In this document: piece by piece, positions 1 to 11,889 of the stretch | How the letters are laid out: each line of letters opens with the position of its first letter | Position numbering within the stretch: position 1 is the stretch's first letter | Assembly: GCA_036346395.1 (NCBI GenBank) | Contig: JAYEVG010000036.1 | Coordinates: forward strand, 186,001 to 250,000 | Length of the DNA: 64,000 bases | From: Hsuehochloa calcarea | Lineage: Eukaryota > Streptophyta > Magnoliopsida > Poales > Poaceae | Direction: 5' to 3' | Notes under the pieces: generated by a model | The model's input: only the letters and a program-made list of their open reading frames with translations | What the model was told of the DNA's origin: nothing | Databases searched by the model: none | Program-made: the position numbers and the translations under genes

Positions 1-639
1 GACCGCCACGCATGCGCTTCCCTTTCACGCTCCGGTCACTTTCAGAAGAGCGCATGCAGTAACTTTTCATTCTAGTTTATCTGTTCCTATCCGCATCAAC
101 CCAAATCTTGTAACTTTCTGAGAGGCGCCTATCAGCACCCCGCGGTAAAAATCGCAAACACTAGCCATGTATCCGTGAAACAAGTGATTCGTATGTCGAA
201 ATTTCAGTACTGTGGATTGGAATCATGTGTGCGATTCATAGCCAATTAGCCATGATTAGTTTGAACTGCCTAGTTTTTTTAATCGCCAATTTAATTTGGC
301 GATTCATTTTTCTTTTCTTTTATTTTCTTTTCTTTTGGAGAGGAGAGGATCTGGTGGTGATGACCGGTGAGCGCCTGACAAACTGGAAATGGGCCTATTG
401 TGCCTGGCCTGGTTCGAAGTTTGGGCCGTGGGTGCTCCACGTCCATTTCACGGCAACTCGGCAAGGTGTGAATGTGTCGTGTCCACGAACCAAACGAACC
501 GAGCGCATCGCGGTCGAAGGCCGCAGAGCGAAGGACCTCAGTTCACACCACACCTGTCTCCGCTCTCGACTACCCTTCACATCCGATCCGAGGGCAGCAC
601 GGCACGACGTCGCAGCGACACTGCGTCAGAGAAGAGACC
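1..639. other. Upstream region and 5' leader of epoxide hydrolase gene
   Basis: No separate gene is seen. The segment holds a pyrimidine-rich stretch around 305-345 and becomes GC-rich towards 480-639, as is usual for a grass 5' leader. I see no convincing TATA box. An open frame runs in from further upstream (472) but lacks similarity to the hydrolase family, so it is read as leader. Confidence 0.5.
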
Positions 640-3440
640 ATGGCGGCGGCGGCGGTAAGGCACCGGACGGTGGAGGCGAACGGCATCTCGATGCACGTCG
701 CCGAGGCCGGCCCGGCCGGCGCCCCCGCGCCCGCGGTGCTCTTCGTGCACGGCTTCCCGGAGCTCTGGTACTCGTGGCGCCGCCAGATGGACCACCTGGC
801 GGCGCGCGGCTACCGCTGCCTCGCCCCCGACCTCCGCGGCTACGGCGGAACCACCGCGCCGCCCGACGTCTCCTCCTACACCATCTTCCACATCGTCGGG
901 GACCTCGTCGCGCTCCTCGACGCCCTCCAGCTCCCCCAGGTAATTAAGCGCGCCCCCCTTTCCTCTTTCTCTGTCCCCAAAATTTTCGGTTGCGCGATCG
1001 GCGGTGACTGACGCGTTGGGTGATGCGGTGAAGGTGTTCGTGGTGGGGCACGACTGGGGCGCCATCGTGTCGTGGAACCTGTGCCTGCTGCGGCCGGATC
1101 GGGTGCGCGCTCTCGTCAACCTCAGCGTCGCCTTCATGCCGAGGCGACCCTCCGAGAAGCCCCTCGACTACTTCCGCCGCGCGTACGGCGACGACTACTA
1201 CGTCTGCCGATTCCAGGTGCGCAATTGCTCCTATGGTTGCCGTCTAATGAGTAATCTAGGGATCAGAACTAGGTCCCTGCTGCAAATGTGTGACACCCAC
1301 CAATTAGCAACTTGTTTCAATTGGAGCATAATTCTGAACATGATTAGCGATTTCTGCAGTTGGTATGCTGCTTATGTTTCCCCAATTGAGGGATGGGATG
1401 GCGCTGGCGTGGCATTTTATTTTAGCAATTCAAATAAGAAAGGGCTATGCTGGACATATGGTTGCATGTGGAAAGAGGACAAAAGAGACAATATTGCTCA
1501 GTTGTGATCCAAACTCACATGGGTAGATTATCACAAGGGTTGTGGGACTGTGGGGTTCAATTGGTTGCATTGGGCGTTAGTTGGATCTATGCTACAAGTG
1601 TGGTACCAAATACAAGCCCAAAGTGGTGTTCACATGTGAGCTTCATCTTATTACATTAGTGACAGTTCCTTCAAAAAAAAAAACATTAGTGACATGGATG
1701 AACATAGGAGTATAGGACATTCTTGTTGAAGTTCATTGTTGTGCATGTGCTGACTGGTGTGTCAAATTTTCGTGGCAATTGGTCTTCCAGGGGTTTAATT
1801 TAGTGTGCACCTATAAAATTTCCCTTCTTCGTTTGCAAGCAGCTCCCTTTCTAGAGGTGTCTTCTCAGTTCTTTTTTGAGGGGTATTAGTTTCTTAATAT
1901 TTCTGCAAACTGCAGCTCATCACTTGTAAGGTGCCACTGGCATTTTGGAAGAGCATATGACATCTATGGTTTAGCATCAATGTATTTGCACGGATCAATG
2001 AATATATATTATTTAGCTAAAATAACATGAGTTATTTACCAATAATTTGAACCACTATGTGGACTAGTTGCATTTCTGAGCCATCTTTAACTTGGGCTCC
2101 TCTTTTGTTTTTGTGAAGTCCATACCTTTCAACCTAAGTTTTAGTCAAGTGATTTCCAAAACTTGCCTTTACAAGTGTCACATTGGTTGGCAGGAACCTG
2201 GAATTGAAGCAGAATTTGCTAGTTTTGACTTGAAGAGGTTCTTCAAAATGGCATTGATTGTTCAAACCACAGGTTCTTCTGCTATGTCCCTTAAAAAAAT
2301 GCAGGCAAGCAACAAGCAAATAACACTGCCTTCTTGGCTCTCCGAGGAAGATATCAGTTACCTAGCAAGTGTGTATGCAAAAACTGGCTTTGCTGGTGGC
2401 ATTAATTACTACCGCTGTTTGGACCTGTAAGTCTGTAATTATTTTAAATTTCTCTAGCAAGAAACTAAACCATCATCTGCACAATTTATACATGTCACAT
2501 TATCCCAAAACTGTCCTTCACATACTAAACTTCTAAACCACACATGTATCATCTATTTCCAGATGGACTATAGTTTTTGAAGCCACTGACAGGCCATTAG
2601 AGAGATGCAGCATGATGCATCTGATTGTGATATACTGATAATAATTATACTGGCTGAAATATTTTGCCTTTAGCTTTTATGTGTTACAAATTCTAGAATA
2701 GGACCAAGAGCATAGTCCTGTCCTGTGTGTTCGTCAATTCATTTCTGTTTATGTTGTAAGCTAGATATGTTTGACTGACAGTGTATTTTAATCATGGTTT
2801 AGTATTACCATTCTCCCCTATCATCCTACTCCTGTTTTGAGCATAGAAAGCGTGAGCTCACGAGCTACACGAACTGTAGTTAGGAAGATGCCAGAAAGAA
2901 CTGTTCATTTTAGTCAAGGACAGAAACATTTGCCATAAATATGAAATTCTTGTGTGAATGACATGTATCATACATATGAAATTCTGATTCGAATAGTAGA
3001 TTGTTTCTGCTAGTAGATTAGATTTTGAATATTGTGGCATTGGCCATGATCGCAATCATATATTCTAAAAAACTAGAGGATTGCTTCATTGTATGCACAA
3101 TGCATTATATATGTATCAGGAAACAGTAACCTCTGAGGTTCTGACATGCATGCACAGGAATTGGGAACTGATGGCACCATGGACACGAGCAAAAGTACAA
3201 GTGCCAACTAAGTTCATTGTAGGGGACGGTGACCTGGCATACCATCACCCAGGAGTCAAAAGCTACATACACAAGGGTGGGCTCAAGAGAGATGTGCCTA
3301 TGCTTGAGGAGGTGGTGGTAATCAGGGGCGCTGGGCACTTCATCCAGCAGGAGAGAGCACAGGAAATCAGTGATCACATCTACGACTACATCAAGAAGTT
3401 CCACACGGGTGGTTCAACACCCAAATTATCGAAATTGTGA
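640..3440 (+). CDS. Soluble epoxide hydrolase (alpha/beta-hydrolase fold), four exons
   Basis: Exons as I read them are 640-939, 1034-1216, 2194-2426 and 3158-3440, giving 999 nt and 332 residues, the usual length for plant soluble epoxide hydrolases. All junctions are GT-AG and the phases join. Exon 1 carries the oxyanion-hole motif HGFPELWYSWR. Exon 2 opens with the nucleophile elbow VGHDWGA, whose Asp attacks the epoxide. Exon 3 is the lid region with a conserved PSWLSEEDI stretch and NYYR tyrosine. Exon 4 supplies the charge-relay acid (VGDGDLAYHHPG) and the catalytic His (GAGHFIQQE). The start is the ATG at 640, where family similarity begins. There is no signal peptide, which fits a cytosolic enzyme hydrating epoxides such as those of cutin or oxylipin fatty acids; the substrate is family knowledge, not seen here. 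No disabling change is visible. Confidence 0.93.
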
Positions 3441-4689
3441 GATAATCGATTGCTTTACATAATCAATTCAAGAGGCTAAGAAAATTGTGTAACTGCTAAG
3501 TTTTGGTATTACCGAGGAACTTTTACAATGCCAAGTTTGGCTATATTGGTGAACAAGAGATAGCTAGGATTTGGCTGGATGTAAATATTTTCGGGCAAGA
3601 TGAACAGTAATACCTTTTCGGTGCCACCAGGCACAAATAGGTTGGTTTCCTCTGCTATTCGTATAGCTAATGCTTGAGCAAATTCTTTGTAAGCTTTGGC
3701 AGCTTCCGGAATGGGGTGAATAGATTTCTCGACGAATTACATATACCAGTCCTTGGTCCACTGCATTGCAAATCCATCCTCTGAAAATCAATATCTGTCT
3801 ATCCTAAGCTCCGAGCGATCCTCCTTGCGAACAACATCTGGGTCCAATACACGGGAGAAATATACCTGAACCAATATCTGGGCCAAATAGAACGGGTGAA
3901 ATTTACTGGATCCGCCTCAGTGATTCTCGGTGAAAAATATCGTTGTTGCCTGTTTGCTTCGAGCCTGGAGCATCTTGGCCCTCCCCGTGTTTGGTTGGAG
4001 TCCCGAGGTTGCTCCAGACCTAGGCATAGGGATGCAAATAGTTTTTCACCGTCCGAATAAATTTGTATCTTATTTGAAGCGTGAAATAGGATATCCAAGA
4101 TTTTTCTTAAATTTTGGATTCAGAACCAGATAGTTTTTGACAGAATCAGATTCAGTAAGGAGGTATCTGTTGGATTCGGAACTATCCGGATAATTTACCG
4201 GATAGTATTTATGAAATTGCCTCTGATATTCTGTAAACTCTAGGCACAGTAGGCCAGAGAGAGAAATCAGCCTACGAGCCTTTCCAATATATTTTTTTTA
4301 GAAAATACAGGGAATCCAAATAAACCAATAAAAATAGCAAATGAACTCAGAAAAATTATAAAAAATTTATAAAAATACTTTTGAACATAAGGAGCTTAAA
4401 TAAAAAAATACTTTTGAATTTGATGGATGTTTGATTTATTCATATGAAATTATTTTATTTTCTGAAAATTATATTTAAGTTTTGTTAAATTGTAGAAAAA
4501 TTATGAAATGTTATAAAACCTCATTTTAAATAAAAGATTTTGAAAAACTCAAAAATTGAGACGCTACAGACTTGCTACCGGTCAACGTTCTATGTATCCC
4601 TAACTAGTTATTGCTACTGGTCTGTAGGTTTTGTATATATTGTAAGTGTCATGTTACGTAGTTTGCTAGTTACATTTTAGACATCTTTG
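3441..4689. other. 3' flank and AT-rich intergenic sequence
   Basis: The 3' UTR of the hydrolase probably occupies the first part. About 4020-4215 is rich in degenerate ATCCG/CGGAT runs (for example TATCCGGATAATTTACCGGATAG-like text), resembling a decayed grass DNA-transposon repeat. About 4280-4560 is very A+T rich. No coding sequence can be supported. Confidence 0.4.
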
Positions 4690-5075
4690 TATATGTTGTA
4701 AGTGTCATGCCCTCAAGTCGTCGCTTCGGTTTTCCTCTCCTGCACCGACGCCGACGGAGCCGCGGCTGCTGCCCTTCGCCAGCGCGCTCGCTGCGCCAAC
4801 GCTATCGCCCGGTTCTCTTGGAGGAAGACGGGAGAAATGTTTTTAGGGTTAGGGTTTTCCCGTCCGCCGAAGTTTTATACCGCACATTTTTCACTCCCGG
4901 CCGTTCGATCAAATCCAACGGCACGCGTTCGATCGGTTCCGGCGAAGCGTTGACACGCGGATTTACGGTCGTTCGATCAGATCCGAGGGCTATTAGAGAT
5001 CCCAGTTTTGGGCCGATGCTGATGTGCCGGGAAATCGCCGGAGCGCAGGCCGCACAGTTAGGCAAACAATGACTT
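4690..5075. other. GC-rich block with telo-box-like motif, no gene
   Basis: Overlapping short open frames on both strands reflect base composition only. A TTTAGGGTTAGGGTTTT stretch near 4841-4857 looks like a plant telo-box, a motif often found in promoters of translation genes. The repeated GTTCGATC(A/G) motif at about 4904-4980 suggests an old leader or LTR fragment. It could be the remains of a 5' LTR for the copia element that follows, but it does not match the sequence after that element's polypurine tract. Confidence 0.3.
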
Positions 5076-5182
5076 TTGATAATTTACAAATACTTTTGTG
5101 TTTAAGGTTTTAATTTTGGGCACTGTTTTAATTGATGTTAATTGCCCAAATAACAGTGTATCATTGTCTCTAATTCAAATTA

Positions 5183-5372
5183 AACCAACGAGATATTTTG
5201 ATTAGAGACTTTTATGTTTTATTTGGCATTATGTATGCACATGATTACATACTGACCAACGTTGTTTGTGGTCGTGTGTCGCCATATTAAATTGTTAAGC
5301 TCTTTTTCATTTTCTGCCCAACGGTGATATGGATTAGAACTGTAGTTTTGCATGTTGTTAATCAGACCAACG
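5183..5372 (+). repeat. CCAACG motif series in copia leader
   Basis: The motif (A/C)CCAACG recurs near 5183, 5256, 5318 and 5364, spaced by about 50-75 bases, in the AT-rich stretch before gag. It looks like the internal leader of the retrotransposon. Whether it has a function is unknown. Confidence 0.35.
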
Positions 5373-5542
5373 TATGGTTAATTGTATGCAATACATCTTT
5401 ATGTTATTTCTAATTTTGCCATGTATTTTAATGTTCAGCAATAAATGCTTCGAATGTTGCCACCACAATTGATAGTATTGAGCAGCTTACGGAAAGCAAT
5501 TTTCACACTTGTAAAGAAAGAATTCATGTCGTCCTTGGAGTT

Positions 5543-6142
5543 TTGGATCTTGACTATGCATTAAGGGTGAGCGCTCCCATTCCCCCCGCCGACGGTGGGG
5601 ATAATTATGATGAGAAAAAGAGAACTTATGATGCTAATGCTAAAAAATGGGAGCGGTCCAACCGTCTATCACTAATGATCATGAAGACCTCTATCTCAGT
5701 TGGGATCAGGGGAGCAATTCCTGATTTCAAAAATGCTAAGGAGTACTTGGCTTCAGTTGAGGAGAAATTCAAAGACTCCACTAAAGTTTATGCTAGTACT
5801 TTAATACAGAGGCTCTTATCCGCTAAGTATGATGGATCCAGCAGTATAAGAGAACATATCAGGATGATGACTGATATGGCTGGAAAGCTCAAGGGTATGG
5901 ACATGGAGATATCTGATGGTTTCCTAGTCCATTTTATTACGACTTCTCTTCCTTCTGAGTACACTGCGTTTAAGATTAATTACAATACTCAGAAAGAAAA
6001 ATGGAGCATGAGCGATTTAATCGCCATGTGTGTCCAGGAGGAAGAGAGAATAAGGACCGAAAAGAAAGATTTTATGCATCAAGTTAGCGGCTCTAACAAA
6101 AGGAAGTTCCAAGGGGACTTCAAATCCAAGAAAAAACTGTAA
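5543..6142 (+). pseudogene. Copia gag (UBN2-type)
   Basis: The 199-residue frame opens LDYALR, continues with an alpha-helical capsid region (KEYLASVEEKF, LLSAKYDGSSSIREHI, LPSEYTAFKINYN) and ends in a basic KRKFQGDFKSKKKL tail. This is the pattern of UBN2/retrotran-gag proteins. The frame stops before the zinc knuckle. The knuckle is still readable downstream around 6230-6275 as CDFC, then a stop, then GH and C, so one stop codon falls inside the knuckle itself. Confidence 0.8.
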
Positions 6143-6289
6143 TTCTCTCCTAATTCAGATAAGTCAGGGCCTAAGACGCACAATGCACCTAAGCCCCATG
6201 TTGCTCCTGCTGGAGCACTCAATGGGAATGAATGTGACTTCTGCATGCAGTAAGGGCATTTTCAGAAGGAGTGTGTTGGTTTTCTAAAG

Positions 6290-9200
6290 TGGCTCGCCAA
6301 AAGGGGTAATGATACAATAACGTTCATTGATGAAACTCTTTATGCTGATTTCTCCCTTAATTCTTGGTGGATTGACTCAGGTGTAACTGTGCACGTTACC
6401 AACTCTTTACAGGAATTCCTTACCGCGAGACACTAAGAAAGGGGGAGCGAAGCCTTAGAGTTGCGGATGAAAAAGAAGCCAAAGTTGAATCAGTTGGATC
6501 TGTTTCATTAGTCTTAGATAGCGGCTTCATACTTCGTCTCAATAATGTACTCTATATTCCTTCCATCGGGAGGAATTTAATTTCAGTTTCTTTATTAGAT
6601 GATGATGGTTTTAAGTGTAATTTTGGTAACAATAAATGTGTTATTACATTTAATTCAAATGATGTTGGTTTTGCTTTTAGGCAAAACAAGCTCTATATGC
6701 TTTCCCTTACTGAATCTCATGTATCTTTCAATGTGTGTGATGCTAAGCGTAAAAAGAATGATTAGACTTTATCGAAATTGTGGTACTGTCGTTTAGGCCA
6801 CATTTCAAAGGGGAGAATGGAGCGTCCCATTAAGGAAGAAATTCTCCGCCCATTAGATTTCTCTGACTCAGACCACTGCATTGATTGCATTAAAGGAAAA
6901 TATGTAAAGCAAATAAAGAAGGGAGCCACTCGCAGCACATGACTCTTAGAATTAATTCATACTAATATTTGTGGTCCTTTCCCTGTGATATCAGTGGATG
7001 GTTTTGATTTCTTCATCACATTCACTGATGATTTCTCCCGTTATGGTTATATCTTTCCCATTAAAGACCGATCTGAGTCACTTGACAAATTTAAGATATT
7101 TAAGGCTAAAGTTAAAAATCAGCACAACCTAAGAATTAAAGTTGTAAGATTGGACCGTGAGGGAGAATATTATGGGAGACATGCCTCTTATGGGCAAATT
7201 ATTGGCCCTTTCGCTATGTTCCTTCAGGAAAATGGCATTGTTGCCCATTATTCTACACCAGGTGAACCTCAGCAGAATGGGGTAGCTGAGAGACGCAATC
7301 GTACATTTATAGATATGGTACAGAGCATGCTTAGCTATTCTAGTTTACCAACTGGTTTGTGGATGGAAGCACTAAAAACGGCCGCACACATTCTTAATCG
7401 GGTTCCCAGTAAATCAGTGATTAAGACACCTTATGAATTATGGACTGGGAAGAAAACGAGTTTGAAATATTTAAGAGTGTGGGGTTATCGTGCTGAAGCT
7501 AAGATATTTAATCCACATATTGGGAAATTGGATCCTAAGACGGTAAGTTATCATTTTATTGGGTACCCTGAAAGATCCAAAGGTTATCATTTTTACTGTC
7601 CTGGTAGGATAACCAAGTTTGTAGAAACAAGGCACACTGTGTTCTTAGAGAATGACGAGGATCTGGAGTCTACGAAAATAGATCTTGAAGAGAAGAGGGT
7701 TTATGTTCCTTCACCGCTTATCCCAGAGACTTTTATTCCTGTGCTTCAGGAGATTGCACCTCTAGTACCGAATACTGTTGATACACCCACTGTTGAGGTC
7801 TCTGAAATTCCTAATGTCGCACCTAATGATGAGCCTCAGCAGTCTCCTGCAATAGCTAATAAACCTATTAGAAGATCACAGCGGGAGAGAAGATCTGTCA
7901 TCCCAAATGATTATGTTGTTTATATGAAATTAATGATATAGGGAAGGTAGATTATCCCACCTCTTATAAGGAGGTCATGATGTGTGAACATTCTCCTAAG
8001 TGGCTTGATGCCATGAATGATGAACTAAAGTCTATGAGCACTAATGATGTATGAAACTTAGTAGAAATTTCTGACGGAGTCAAAACAGTAGGTTGTAAGT
8101 GGGTCTACAAAACCAAATATGACTCTAAGGAAAATATCGAAAGGTTCAAAGCAAGGTTTGTAGCAAAAGGCTTCTCACAAAGTGAGGGGATTGACTATAA
8201 TGACATATTTTCTCCTGTCTCAACTAAGGATTCACTCAGAATCGTTAGAACACTTGTAGCACATTATAATTTAGAGGTACATCAGATGGATGTTAAGACA
8301 GCATTACTTAATGGCGACTTGCAAGAAAACATTTTCATGGCTCAACTGGAAGGTTTTGTCGTGGAGGGCAAGGAGCATATGGGATGTCGACTTAAGAAAT
8401 CGATCTATGGCTTAAAGCAAGCGTTGAGGCAGTGGTACATCAAATTCGATAAGGTCATAAGGAGTTTTGGATTTAAGGAAAATGAAATTGATAACTGCAT
8501 ATATGTTAAGTTCAAGGGGAGTAAATTCACCATCTTAGTGCTTTATGTGGATGACATATTATTTGCTAGCAGTGATAAGGATATGTTGTTTGAGATCAAG
8601 ATATTTCTTTCATCCAATTTCGATATAAAGGATCTTGGTGATGCCACTTACATTCTTGGCATTGAGATTCACGGAGATATGTCCAAAAGAGTATTAGGTT
8701 TATCTCAAAAGGCATACGTTGACAGAGTACTGAAGATATACAATATGCATAAGTGCTCTGGCTCGCCTACTCCTATTATTAAGGGCGATAAATTTGGGAC
8801 ATTTCAATGTCCAAGGAACCAATATGAAACTGATCAGATGAAGTTGATTCCTTATGCTTCAGCTGTCAGAAGCATTATGTATGCTCAAGTAAGCACGCGC
8901 CCCGATTTAGCTTTTGTAACCGGAATGCTTGGTAGATATCAGTCAAATCCAGGACCGGACCACTGGAAGACCGTTAAGAAAGTATCGCGTTATATGCAAG
9001 TACTTAACATTTCATGCTCATATATAAGAATTCTGATAACCTTGAAGTTATTGGTTATTCAGATTTTGCGGGATGTGTTGATACTAAGAAATCCACGTCA
9101 GGTTATATCTTCACACTCACTGGAGGAGCTATCTCGTGGAAAAGCTTCAAACAAACCATTACGGTATCTTCAACGATGCAAGCTGAGTTTGTGGCATGTT

Positions 9201-9407
9201 ATGAGGCTATCGGGCGGGCTGTATGGCTAAAGAATTTTATTCCGGGTCTTAGAGTGGTAGACAGCATCTCTAAGCCACTCACCTTATACTGCGATAATAA
9301 ACCATCTTAGTACTAAGTCAATGCTTGCGGATCCGCTTACTAAAGGCTTACCACCCAATATATTTCATGATCATGTTGCCGGCATAGGTCTATTGGAAAG
9401 CCTCTGA
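6290..9407 (+). pseudogene. Copia pol: protease, integrase, RT, RNase H
   Basis: A protease motif WWIDSG lies near 6365. The gag-pre-integrase zinc region (LGHIS, then CIDCIKGK) leads into the integrase core at 6985-7941 with FTDDFSRYGY, a LDREGEYY aspartate and NGVAERRNR glutamate, so the DDE triad is present. Reverse transcriptase runs from about 7930 with KWVYKTK, FVAKGFSQ, MDVKTALLNGDL and the active-site LYVDDILFAS near 8550. RNase H follows (GYSDFAGCVDTKKSTSGY), in a frame shifted near 9010. The C-terminal piece LADPLTKGL ends at a TGA at 9405-9407, after loss of roughly 100 bases following CDNKPS. Stops at about 6940 and 8052 and the frameshift make it non-functional. Confidence 0.85.
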
Positions 9408-9989
9408 TTCTGGATAAAAGGACCTTCAAACAAACCAACTCCCATTAAGTATGATGAATATCAATTTCAAAGATGGGAGAGTACACTATAGGTACTAGGG
9501 TTGTATAGCACTTCATTGGCTATGCGACACATTACCTTGGTATGCTATTTTATTGACGATGGGCTTATGATGTTAGCCTTACGATCAAAGGGGAGAATGT
9601 TGTGTTGATCTCAGCTAACTACCTCCGAGATTCAAGGGGCAACACCCACACGCGCCCTGATCGGGGATGTAAAATCAAACTCATGGTTTCGGTTCCGTTC
9701 ACCTAGCGCCACATAAAAAGAAGAATGGACTTGGCAGGCCTTGTGCTCACTGGTTCTAGGCTACGAGTTTTCAGAACAAGCCCGATCTCATCAGTGTGCT
9801 AGGGTGAGCGAAGACCGAAGGCCATCGTCACTACCGCGTCACGCCGACCCCGACCGAGCCTCAATCCACGATGGGAACACCGACATCGGGTATGTAATCA
9901 CGTTTTCGCTCTAATGTTTAGATTAAGTGTTCATCTTTGAGTTAGGGTTAAAGATGTTGAATCATGTTTAGTCTCAGATCTTTCCTACG
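9408..9989. other. Probable 3' LTR/3' end of copia element
   Basis: After the polypurine tract at 9587-9597 the sequence starts TGTTGTGTTGATCTC and continues without coding content. It is compatible with an LTR, but its end and its partner copy are not found. No gene is seen. Confidence 0.35.
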
Positions 9990-10405
9990 CCCCGGCCCGA
10001 TTTGGAGCGTGAGTCGTGCTCGATCGCATGAGCCGCTTGCTTGGCAATGAGCCGAGTGAGCGGCCACGACGCCACCTCATGGTGAGGTCGACGGCGCCGC
10101 TTAGGAATAGGATGGGGCCCAAGAACTTGCGGGGACTTGGCACTATCCGGATTCAAGATGACGATCGTGGCGAGCACACCGTGGTCGCACCCATCAACGC
10201 ATTTACGGTAGCGGTATCGGACGCATGAGAAACTGCGGGAATCGCTCTAGGGCTGCAGACCATGCGCATCGCAAGGCAGAGCCGGAGGAGGATGGAGACC
10301 GTTCGTGCATGGTTCATGCGAGGCGACAAGTATCAAGGTATGGGTATACAGGGTGTGCAGATTGATGCATGATATTCATTATCTTGTACATCACTATAGC
10401 ATAGA
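9990..10405 (+). pseudogene. Duplicated 3' end of NAC-domain gene (no retrotransposon inside)
   Basis: This stretch matches, in the opposite orientation, the 3' part of the NAC gene at 20524-24464. Matching landmarks include TTGCTTGGC, CCTCATGGTGAGGTCGACGG, AATAGGATGGGGCCC, ACTTGGCACTATCCGGATTC and, beyond the stop codon, AGCCGGAGGAGGATGGAGACC and TGATGCATGA. The similarity runs through the point where the copia element interrupts the other copy, so this copy shows the uninterrupted arrangement. It contains only the last part of the gene and 3' flank, with indels, and has no NAC DNA-binding domain. It is a truncated duplicate. Confidence 0.8.
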
Positions 10406-10658
10406 TATGGGTCCTGAGTTTGAGATACCAAAGCCCGAAAAATAAGAAAATTGCTGTATAATTTTTGACAGTTTTTTGAAATCAAAACTGTTACTTTTCT
10501 GTTCATTAGATGTGATATAAGATTTGTGTTGTTGAAGCGCTGTAAGGAAACAAATCATAATAGTTAAATTTTCATTCGTTCGATATGCTTTGAGATTTGC
10601 ACATTTTCCCATCTAATGAATTGAGTCCGAATTTATTATAATTTTTTCTTCGGAACAT

Positions 10659-10837
10659 AACGGGTTCACCACATTGCTGTATTTTGTTGATATATAATTT
10701 TATTTTTTGTCTTTGTTTTTGTTCAACCCCTCAAAGTACATGTAAAGAACAGAACGGGTTCACCACATTATCGTATTTCATTGGTATATAATTTCATTTT
10801 TTGTCTTTGTTTTTGCTCAACCTCCCAAAGTACATAT
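10659..10837. repeat. Tandem duplication, 94 bp period, two copies
   Basis: The copies begin at 10659 and 10753, both with AACGGGTTCACCACATT, and run through a TTTTTTGTCTTTGTTTTTG tract to CAAAGTACAT. They differ at several bases. The second copy ends just before the CACTA element. Confidence 0.85.
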
Positions 10838-10859
10838 GAGATTCACTACTGGATTCCGG

Positions 10860-11440
10860 CTATTTGCCGAGTGCCTCAGGCACTCGGCAAAGGACCCTTT
10901 GCACTCGACACTCGGCAAAGGGCACTCGGAAAAAAAATTATCGGCGAAGCAACCTTTGCCGAGTGCCTTTTGTCGGGCACTCGGTAAAGGCTTTTACGAG
11001 TGCCGAGTCAAGACTCGGCAAAGAAAAGATTTCTGACCACGGCGCCGGCCCCGTTGACGGCCTCTTTGCCGAGTGCCAACCCGGCCGGCACTCGGCAAAG
11101 ATTTTTTAATTTTTTTTTTTTGAAAATTTATTTGCCGAGAGTCGGATCTCTGGCACTCGGCAAAGCTGGAATCTTTGCTGAGTGTCTTGACCATGGCACT
11201 CGGCAAAGCTGGAAGCTTTGCCGAGTGCCTTGAGAATTGCACTCGGCAAAGTCGAAAGATTTGCCGAGTGCCTTGACCATTGCACTCGGCAAAGTGGAAT
11301 ATTTGCCGAGTGCCTTGACCGAGGCACTCGGCAAAGCCGAAACCGGGGTTCAGCGCCACATTCCAGCTTTGCCGAAAGTGCCATGGTCATGGCACTCGGC
11401 AAAGGGGTCCTTTGCCGAGTGTTGCACTCGGCAAAGTGAC
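10860..11440. repeat. CACTA left subterminal repeat array (TTTGCCGAGTG)
   Basis: About 20 copies of TTTGCCGAGTG or its complement CACTCGGCAAA occur, often as facing pairs separated by 8-20 bases. In En/Spm elements such motifs bind the TnpA-type protein. An AC/AT-rich low-complexity stretch (CATCCATCACATATAT-like) follows to about 11580. Confidence 0.9.
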
Positions 11441-11889
11441 CCAAAACTGCATTTTTTATTTATTTTTTACATTCCATCGCGACAAACAAATCCATCCAAA
11501 CATATATCACATCCATCACATATATATCTCATCCATCATATACATATCTCATCCATCACATATATCACATATATAACAATAAGTGCTCAAGTCCATCCAA
11601 ACAAATCCACTAGTTCATCACAGTCGACAAGTGTATCACAAGTATATGACAAGTCCATCATCAAGTGAACAACAAATGAAAATACAACTACCATTCATCT
11701 CGAAGGTGGCCACTGCGACTGTGGTGAAGGAAAAGCTCCATCATTCGGAGGCGCATGAGGTGGATTATTCGAACCCGCCGATTGAGGCTGCACAAAGAAG
11801 AAGAGATTGCATGTGAGACAAGATTACATTAGATACCTAATCTAGGAAGGTAGAGGTCATACAAGCAAAGCACAAGCGAAAGCAAAAAA

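Larger units (their letters stand above)
5543..9600 (+). mobile_element. Decayed Ty1/copia retrotransposon, LTRs not resolved
   Basis: The order gag, zinc knuckle, protease, integrase, reverse transcriptase, RNase H is that of Ty1/copia. A polypurine tract (AAAGGGGAGAA, 9587-9597) is followed by TGTTGTGTTGATC, a plausible start of a 3' LTR at 9598, but I cannot find the same sequence upstream of gag. The 5' LTR is therefore missing or too diverged. The element is interrupted by in-frame stops and small deletions, so it is old and inactive. The NAC-gene duplicate starts only about 400 bases beyond the polypurine tract. Confidence 0.85.

Noticed and set aside
472..639. N-terminal extension of the epoxide hydrolase
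   Set aside because: No family similarity before the ATG at 640, and the total length with that ATG is typical.
4841..4857. Interstitial telomeric repeat
   Set aside because: Only two or so imperfect units; better read as a telo-box.
10860..11440. Short palindromic repeats with spacers, resembling a CRISPR array
   Set aside because: The motif occurs in both orientations with irregular spacing inside a CACTA element of a plant genome.
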